DNA of 5,786 bases. It comes from Chloroflexota bacterium (GTDB lineage Bacteria > Chloroflexota > Limnocylindria > Limnocylindrales > CSP1-4). The notes under the pieces are model-generated. The model was not told the DNA's origin. It did not search any database and worked only from the letters and a program-made list of their open reading frames with translations. Position numbers and translations under genes: made by a program. The stretch covers positions 1 to 5,786 of the forward strand of contig JAJYEB010000134.1 of NCBI GenBank assembly GCA_021790375.1, in the 5' to 3' direction. Below are positions 5,267 through 5,786 of the stretch, one piece after another (the stretch's first letter is position 1; the number at the start of each line of letters is the position of its first letter).

Positions 5267-5786
5267 CGCCGCGATGCCTCCGCGCTGCCGGTGGCGGGCT
5301 CCGGAACCGCCGTGGTCGCCGTGTCCACCGGCGTCGCGACCTCCCGCACCGCCCGGATGATCGTCGCCAGGTCGTCATCGCTGAGCTTCGGGTGCACCGG
5401 GATCGAGAGCACCTCGTCGGCCAGCCGGTCCGTGACCGGGAGATCGAGATCTGCGGCGCCCGGCACGTACCGCTGCAGGTACGCCTGCCGGTGGATGGGA
5501 ACCGGGTAGTAGATCAGCGACCCGACGCCGCGTTCGGTGAGGCCGTCGACCACGCGCTGGCGCTCCCCCGGGAAGCGCATGGTGTACTGGTGCCAGACGT
5601 GCTCGCGGCCGGCGGGGACGTGCGGGGTGAGGTACCCGGCGAGACCCGCGGTCAGCCGTTCGGCGTTCCGGCGCCGGGCCTCGGTCCGCTCGTCCAGGCG
5701 CGGCAGCTGGGCCAGCCCGAGGGCGGCGGCCAGGTCGGTCGGCTTGAAGTTCGTCCCCAGCTCGTCGTGGTAGTAGCGCCGGCGCA
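5263..5786 (-). CDS. DegT/DnrJ/EryC1 sugar aminotransferase, C-terminal part (runs off right edge)
   Basis: The last 173 codons are present; the N-terminal half with the PLP-binding lysine lies outside the window. The frame stays open up to the right edge, so the ATG at 5580 is an internal Met and not the start. Counting from the edge, visible motifs are YYHDELGTNFKPTDLAAALG (4-23), the family segment that packs against PLP and the neighbouring subunit, then REHVWHQYT (60-68), GVGSLIYYPVPIHRQ (86-100) and the C-terminal LADEVLSIPVHPKLSDDDL (121-139). These are diagnostic of PLP-dependent nucleotide-sugar aminotransferases, which usually take the amino group from glutamate. Next to a Gfo/Idh dehydrogenase and a 6-dehydrogenase, the likely role is amination of a 3-keto UDP-sugar (WbpE/GnnB role). 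About 24 residues after the last helix (150-173) form an Ala/Thr/Pro-rich tail. The stop overlaps the oxidoreductase start by 4 bases. Regiospecificity (C3 or C4) is inferred from context. Confidence 0.93.
   Translation of the reverse strand, partial: RRRYYHDELGTNFKPTDLAAALGLAQLPRLDERTEARRRNAERLTAGLAGYLTPHVPAGREHVWHQYTMRFPGERQRVVDGLTERGVGSLIYYPVPIHRQAYLQRYVPGAADLDLPVTDRLADEVLSIPVHPKLSDDDLATIIRAVREVATPVDTATTAVPEPATGSAEASRR
5277..5281 (-). promoter_or_regulatory. Strong Shine-Dalgarno for the Gfo/Idh oxidoreductase
   Basis: GGAGG on the minus strand is followed by a 10-base spacer and GTG 5266-5264. It is embedded in the last codons (A-E-A-S-R-R) of the upstream aminotransferase and supports the GTG start. 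Confidence 0.78.

Noticed and set aside
5263..5580. A small 105-residue gene starting at the ATG at 5580
   Set aside because: The same frame continues upstream to the right edge with unmistakable aminotransferase motifs, so this ATG is an internal methionine.

Overview
The window is very GC-rich DNA (roughly 70% or more by eye, with G/C in most third codon positions). It is almost completely filled by one run of genes on the minus strand. This suggests a high-GC bacterium such as an actinomycete or a high-GC Chloroflexota-like lineage. The sequence alone does not settle the phylum. No rRNA, tRNA, mobile element or CRISPR array is visible.

Read in the direction of transcription (right to left), the layout is as follows. 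First comes the C-terminal part of a DegT/DnrJ/EryC1 PLP-dependent sugar aminotransferase (5786-5263, cut by the right edge). Next are a Gfo/Idh/MocA NAD(P)-dependent oxidoreductase (5266-4238), a UDP-GlcNAc/UDP-ManNAc-type nucleotide-sugar 6-dehydrogenase (4241-2859) and a non-hydrolysing UDP-GlcNAc 2-epimerase (2821-1661). After an 87-base gap containing a near-perfect direct repeat come a GT4-type glycosyltransferase (1573-86) and the first 29 codons of a second glycosyltransferase (89-1, cut by the left edge). Three of the five junctions are 4-base ATGA/GTGA overlaps, each with a strong Shine-Dalgarno sequence inside the end of the upstream gene. This points to one translationally coupled operon.

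The enzyme set fits biosynthesis of a di-N-acetylated mannuronic-acid nucleotide sugar of the UDP-ManNAc(3NAc)A type, as in the Pseudomonas WbpA-B-E-D-I and Bordetella Wlb pathways. Oxidation at C6, oxidation at C3, transamination at C3 and C2 epimerisation are each represented. Only the 3-N-acetyltransferase is not seen, and it would be expected just beyond the right edge. The two glycosyltransferases would then help build a surface polysaccharide or glycan that may contain this sugar. Individual family assignments are strong. The exact sugar product is an inference from gene content.
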